From the NCBI GenBank assembly GCA_046724665.1, contig JBKOWZ010000202.1, positions 1 through 13,647 on the forward strand: 13,647 nt of DNA, written 5' to 3'. This document shows positions 11,675 through 13,647 of the stretch, piece by piece; position 1 is the stretch's first letter; each line of letters starts with the position of its first letter. A model generated the notes under the pieces. That model ran no database searches. It was not told the DNA's origin and saw only the letters and a list, made by a program, of their open reading frames with translations. The translations under genes and the position numbers were made by a program. This DNA is from Actinocrinis sp046724665. GTDB taxonomy: Bacteria; Actinomycetota; Actinomycetes; Streptomycetales; Catenulisporaceae.

Positions 11675-12932
11675 GGGAGCTGTGACCGCTCAGGCCCTGC
11701 TGGAGGACTTCACCGAGGAGCAGATCGCCCGCGCGCGCCGACGCAAGCGGGCCGTCCTGCCGCTGCGCGCGGCGTCGGCGCTCACCGGCTTCGCGGCGGT
11801 CTGCGTGCTCGGATTCACCCGGCTCGGCGCGGACCTGGCGCACGGCGCCGGCCGTCTGGTCGGCGGCGGCTGGATCGCCACCGCGCTACTCGGCGCGCTC
11901 GCGCTCGACCTGGTGCTCACGCTGGCCGGGCTGCCGATCGCGGCGCGCTCCGAGGTGGTCAACCGCGACTGGGGCCTGTCGAACCGGCCATGGAAGCTGT
12001 TCTGGACCGACGAGGCCAAGGGCTTCCTGATCGGCGCGGTCATCCTCGGCGGCATGAGCCTCGGCCTGTTCGCGCTGATCCGCGCGCTGCCGGGGACCTG
12101 GTGGATCCCGGCAGCCGTCGCCGCGGCCGGGCTGGTGTTCGTGCTCTCCTTCCTGGTGCCGGTCGTCCTCGAGCCCATGTTCAACCGGTTCCGGCCGATG
12201 GAGCGGGGGCCGCTGCGCGACCGGCTGATGGACGTGGCCGCGCAGACGGGCGTGACCGTGCGCGACATCCTGGTCAGCGACGCCTCACGGCGTACCAACT
12301 CGATGAACGCGTATGTCTCAGGGATGGGCAGGACCCGGCGCGTCGTGGTCTGGGACACCACGCTCGATCAGGCCGAGCCCGACCAGATCGCGGCGATCTG
12401 CGCGCACGAACTCGGCCACGCGGCCCGGCGCGACGTGGTGACCGGCACCGCGGTGAGCGCGGCCGGCCTGGTCGCGGGCACGCTGCTGCTGGCCGCCGCG
12501 CTGCACTGGCGCTGGCTGCTGGACGCGGCCGGCACGCCGTCGGCGGCCGATCCGCGCTCGCTCGCGCTGGTCATGGCGATCGGCACGGTGGTCGGCACGG
12601 TCGGCGCCCCGCTGTTCAACGCGTACAGCCGGCACGTCGAGGCGCGCGCCGACCAGTACGCCCTCGACCTGACCCGCGACCCGACCGCGGTCGTCGCCAC
12701 CTGGCGCAACCTGGCCGTGCGCGGCATCTCCGACCTCGAACCGCACCCGCTGGCGCACGCCTGGTTCGGCACGCATCCGGCCATCCCGGCGCGGATCGCG
12801 CACGCGCGCGGATGGGCCGCGCGGCACGGGGTACCTGTCGCACTGCCGGAACCCGGAACACCGCCGGCCGCGTCGAACACGACACCCGAGCCAGCAGAGC
12901 CCGACCACCGCGGAGGAACCGATGGCGCATGA
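11673..12932 (+). CDS. M48 family (Ste24/HtpX-type) integral membrane metalloprotease
   Basis: Zinc endopeptidase of the M48 family with the CAAX-prenyl-protease (Ste24) layout, 419 residues, in the cytoplasmic membrane. Hydrophobic segments lie at about 35-50, 64-92, 117-137, 142-168, 257-277 and 297-315. The zinc site HELGH is at 245-249, and the third ligand is Glu323 in YSRHVEARADQYAL. Family hallmarks RRTNSMNAYVSG (206-217) and WFGTHPAIPARIA (364-376) are also present. Bacterial members degrade misfolded membrane proteins or process signal proteins. ATG 11673 is chosen because of a weak GGATGG 6 bases upstream; GTG 11682 is nearly as good, and the farther ATG at 11586 would overlap the divergent choD start. 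The C-terminal 25 residues are Pro, Glu and Thr rich and likely disordered. The 3' end overlaps the next gene by 11 bases, so the two are probably co-transcribed. Confidence 0.93.
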   Translation: MGAVTAQALLEDFTEEQIARARRRKRAVLPLRAASALTGFAAVCVLGFTRLGADLAHGAGRLVGGGWIATALLGALALDLVLTLAGLPIAARSEVVNRDWGLSNRPWKLFWTDEAKGFLIGAVILGGMSLGLFALIRALPGTWWIPAAVAAAGLVFVLSFLVPVVLEPMFNRFRPMERGPLRDRLMDVAAQTGVTVRDILVSDASRRTNSMNAYVSGMGRTRRVVVWDTTLDQAEPDQIAAICAHELGHAARRDVVTGTAVSAAGLVAGTLLLAAALHWRWLLDAAGTPSAADPRSLALVMAIGTVVGTVGAPLFNAYSRHVEARADQYALDLTRDPTAVVATWRNLAVRGISDLEPHPLAHAWFGTHPAIPARIAHARGWAARHGVPVALPEPGTPPAASNTTPEPAEPDHRGGTDGA

Positions 12933-13230
12933 GCCGCTCGACACGGAAACCGTCGAGCACCTGCTCGGCAAGCTCGAAGGCTGGACCCGGGAGGGCGACA
13001 CGATCCGCCGGGTGTACCAGGCCGAGGACTTCCCCGGCGCCGTCCACCTGGTGAACGTGGTCGCGGTGCTGGCCGAGCAGGCGCGCCACCACCCGGACAT
13101 CGACATCCGCTGGCGCACCGTCACCTTCGCGCTGAGCACGCACGACGCCGGCGGCAAGGTCACCCTGGCCGACATCGAGATGGCCGCGCAGATCAACGCC
13201 GCCATCATGACGCAGCCGACTGCTCGCTGA
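12922..13230 (+). CDS. Pterin-4a-carbinolamine dehydratase (PCD/DCoH)
   Basis: Dehydrates 4a-hydroxytetrahydropterin, regenerating the cofactor used by aromatic amino acid hydroxylases. The protein has 102 residues, the usual size. The active-site motif is EQARHHPDIDIRW (52-64) with His56-His57-Pro58, followed by VTFALSTHDAGGKVTLADIEMA with His74 and Asp75; these match the family pattern of two His before the pterin and one after. The ATG at 12922 lies inside the M48 gene's last codons, preceded by GGAGGA at 12912-12917, and the reading frames overlap by 11 bases, pointing to translational coupling. No aromatic amino acid hydroxylase is encoded in the window, so its partner is unknown; a stand-alone pterin-repair role or a mere co-location is possible. 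The 84 bases after it carry the lon control region. Confidence 0.94.
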   Translation: MAHEPLDTETVEHLLGKLEGWTREGDTIRRVYQAEDFPGAVHLVNVVAVLAEQARHHPDIDIRWRTVTFALSTHDAGGKVTLADIEMAAQINAAIMTQPTAR

Positions 13231-13246
13231 GAGCGAACAAGCCGTC

Positions 13247-13272
13247 GGAACACCGCCGGCGCGGCCGAAGTT
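13247..13272 (+). promoter_or_regulatory. ECF sigma (SigR/SigE-like) promoter candidate before lon
   Basis: GGAAC (13247-13251), 18 bases, then GTT (13270-13272). GGAAT/GGAAC-N18-GTT is the consensus layout for SigR, the thiol-oxidative-stress sigma factor of Streptomyces, and its relatives SigH and SigE. Lon and Clp proteases belong to the SigR regulon in Streptomyces coelicolor as I recall. The predicted start would be near 13279, with a leader of about 35 bases. Confidence 0.5.
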
Positions 13273-13290
13273 GAGCAGAGCAGACTCAAC
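13270..13290. promoter_or_regulatory. HAIR-like HspR operator upstream of lon
   Basis: GTTGAGC (13270-13276), seven bases, ACTCAAC (13284-13290). The HspR-associated inverted repeat consensus is CTTGAGT-N7-ACTCAAG; here the TTGAG and CTCAA cores and the exact N7 spacing are kept, and only the outermost pair and one inner base differ. HspR represses lon in Streptomyces lividans. The left arm overlaps the GTT of the ECF-type promoter and so would cover the transcription start. Confidence 0.75.
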
Positions 13291-13314
13291 CCCGCGTCAG
13301 CTAGGAGTTGCCCG

Positions 13315-13647
13315 ATGGCAATCGCCCCGACCACCCGAGCCCTGCCGGTCCTGCCCCTCGACGACGCGGTCGTGCTCCCCGGCATGGTCGTGCCGCTCGA
13401 CCTGAACGACCGCGAGGTCAGCGCCGCGATCGACGCCGCGCGCGCCGAGACCGCCGCACCTGCCGGCGACTCCCCCGAACTGCTGCTGGTGCCGCGCCCC
13501 GAGGGCAGGTACGCGGGCTACGGCACCCTCGCCGTGGTCGAGCAGACCGGACGGCTGCGCGGCGGCCAGCCGGTCGCCGTCGTGCGCGGCACCCGCCGGG
13601 CCAGGATCGGGCGCGGCACCACCGGACCCGGCGCCGCGCTGTGGGTG
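13315..13647 (+). CDS. lon: ATP-dependent Lon protease, N-terminal part (3' end beyond window)
   Basis: Start of endopeptidase La, the ATP-driven cytoplasmic protease that degrades misfolded and some regulatory proteins. Only the first 111 codons are in the window, with no stop. The visible part is the Lon substrate-binding N-domain: RALPVLPLDDAVVLPGMVVP (8-27, matching the conserved LPVLPLRDVVVFPGMVVPL pattern), then LNDREVSAAIDAARA, LLLVPRPEGRYAGYGTLAVVEQ and GTTGPGAALWV. The AAA+ and Ser-Lys protease domains would follow to the right. ATG 13315 is supported by AGGAG at 13303-13307 with a 7-base spacer and by alignment of the N-terminus with actinobacterial Lon as I recall it. The upstream 84 bases carry a HAIR operator and an ECF-type promoter motif, so heat-shock and possibly disulfide-stress control is likely. 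This is the best-understood regulatory region in the window. Confidence 0.93.
   Translation, partial: MAIAPTTRALPVLPLDDAVVLPGMVVPLDLNDREVSAAIDAARAETAAPAGDSPELLLVPRPEGRYAGYGTLAVVEQTGRLRGGQPVAVVRGTRRARIGRGTTGPGAALWV

Noticed and set aside
12318..13385. A 355-codon open frame on the minus strand across M48, PCD and lon starts
   Set aside because: It is antisense to three well-recognised genes and to the lon promoter, and has the composition typical of GC-rich shadow frames.
1..13647. CRISPR, prophage, transposon, integrase, toxin-antitoxin or defence genes
   Set aside because: No repeat-spacer array, transposase, integrase, terminal inverted repeats, tRNA or nuclease/ATPase defence gene was seen; composition looks even throughout.

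Overview
The window is a gene-dense piece of a high-GC (roughly 70 %, by eye) actinobacterial chromosome. GC-rich third codon positions, frequent GTG starts, long non-coding open frames antisense to real genes, and the gene families present (ChoD-type GMC oxidoreductase, MarR-GNAT fusion, actinobacterial-type Ung, HspR-type operator before lon) all point to Actinomycetes, possibly a Streptomyces-like or related filamentous lineage; I cannot name the genus. Sixteen protein genes are supported: fourteen complete, one cut off at the right edge (lon) and one probably cut at the left edge (PadR regulator). I see no tRNA, rRNA, CRISPR array, insertion sequence, phage gene or obvious horizontally acquired block.

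Layout from left to right: PadR regulator (+), ung (+) and a DUF3592 membrane protein (+). Next comes a kynurenine-pathway module: kynU and kynA (both -, 4 bases apart) divergent from an Lrp/AsnC regulator (+) across 80 bp. Then an atypical SDR/epimerase-like protein (-) divergent from a PhyH-type Fe(II)/2-oxoglutarate dioxygenase (+) across about 206 bp; a Nudix hydrolase (-) and an alpha/beta hydrolase (-), the latter divergent from a MarR-GNAT fusion (+); a DUF3291 protein (+) convergent with a ChoD-like GMC oxidoreductase (-); and a rightward stress and housekeeping block of M48 membrane protease, pterin-4a-carbinolamine dehydratase and the start of lon.

The functional unit that can be read with most confidence is kynA-kynU plus its probable Lrp/AsnC regulator: tryptophan to N-formylkynurenine, then kynurenine to anthranilate and alanine. 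The formamidase step (KynB) is not encoded in the window. The tryptophan dioxygenase is divergent at two places that touch substrate in characterised TDOs: the distal-pocket His is Thr, and the GTGGSSG loop reads GSAGTSG.

The most informative non-coding signals are: a HAIR-like HspR operator overlapping the -10 of an ECF (SigR-like) promoter in front of lon; two MarR-type dyads 22 to 23 bp apart before the MarR-GNAT gene, one covering its ribosome binding site; four GCGTGTC-like direct repeats at 10 to 11 bp spacing in the SDR/PhyH divergent promoter; and a recurring TAnnnT hexamer placed 6 to 8 bases before start codons that lack a Shine-Dalgarno sequence, which suggests leaderless transcripts for about a third of the genes. 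The region is mostly ordinary chromosome; I found no wholly new multi-gene system. No gene-free stretch exceeds 300 bases; the longest are 1380-1613 and 5688-5893, and both contain symmetric or repeated elements listed below.
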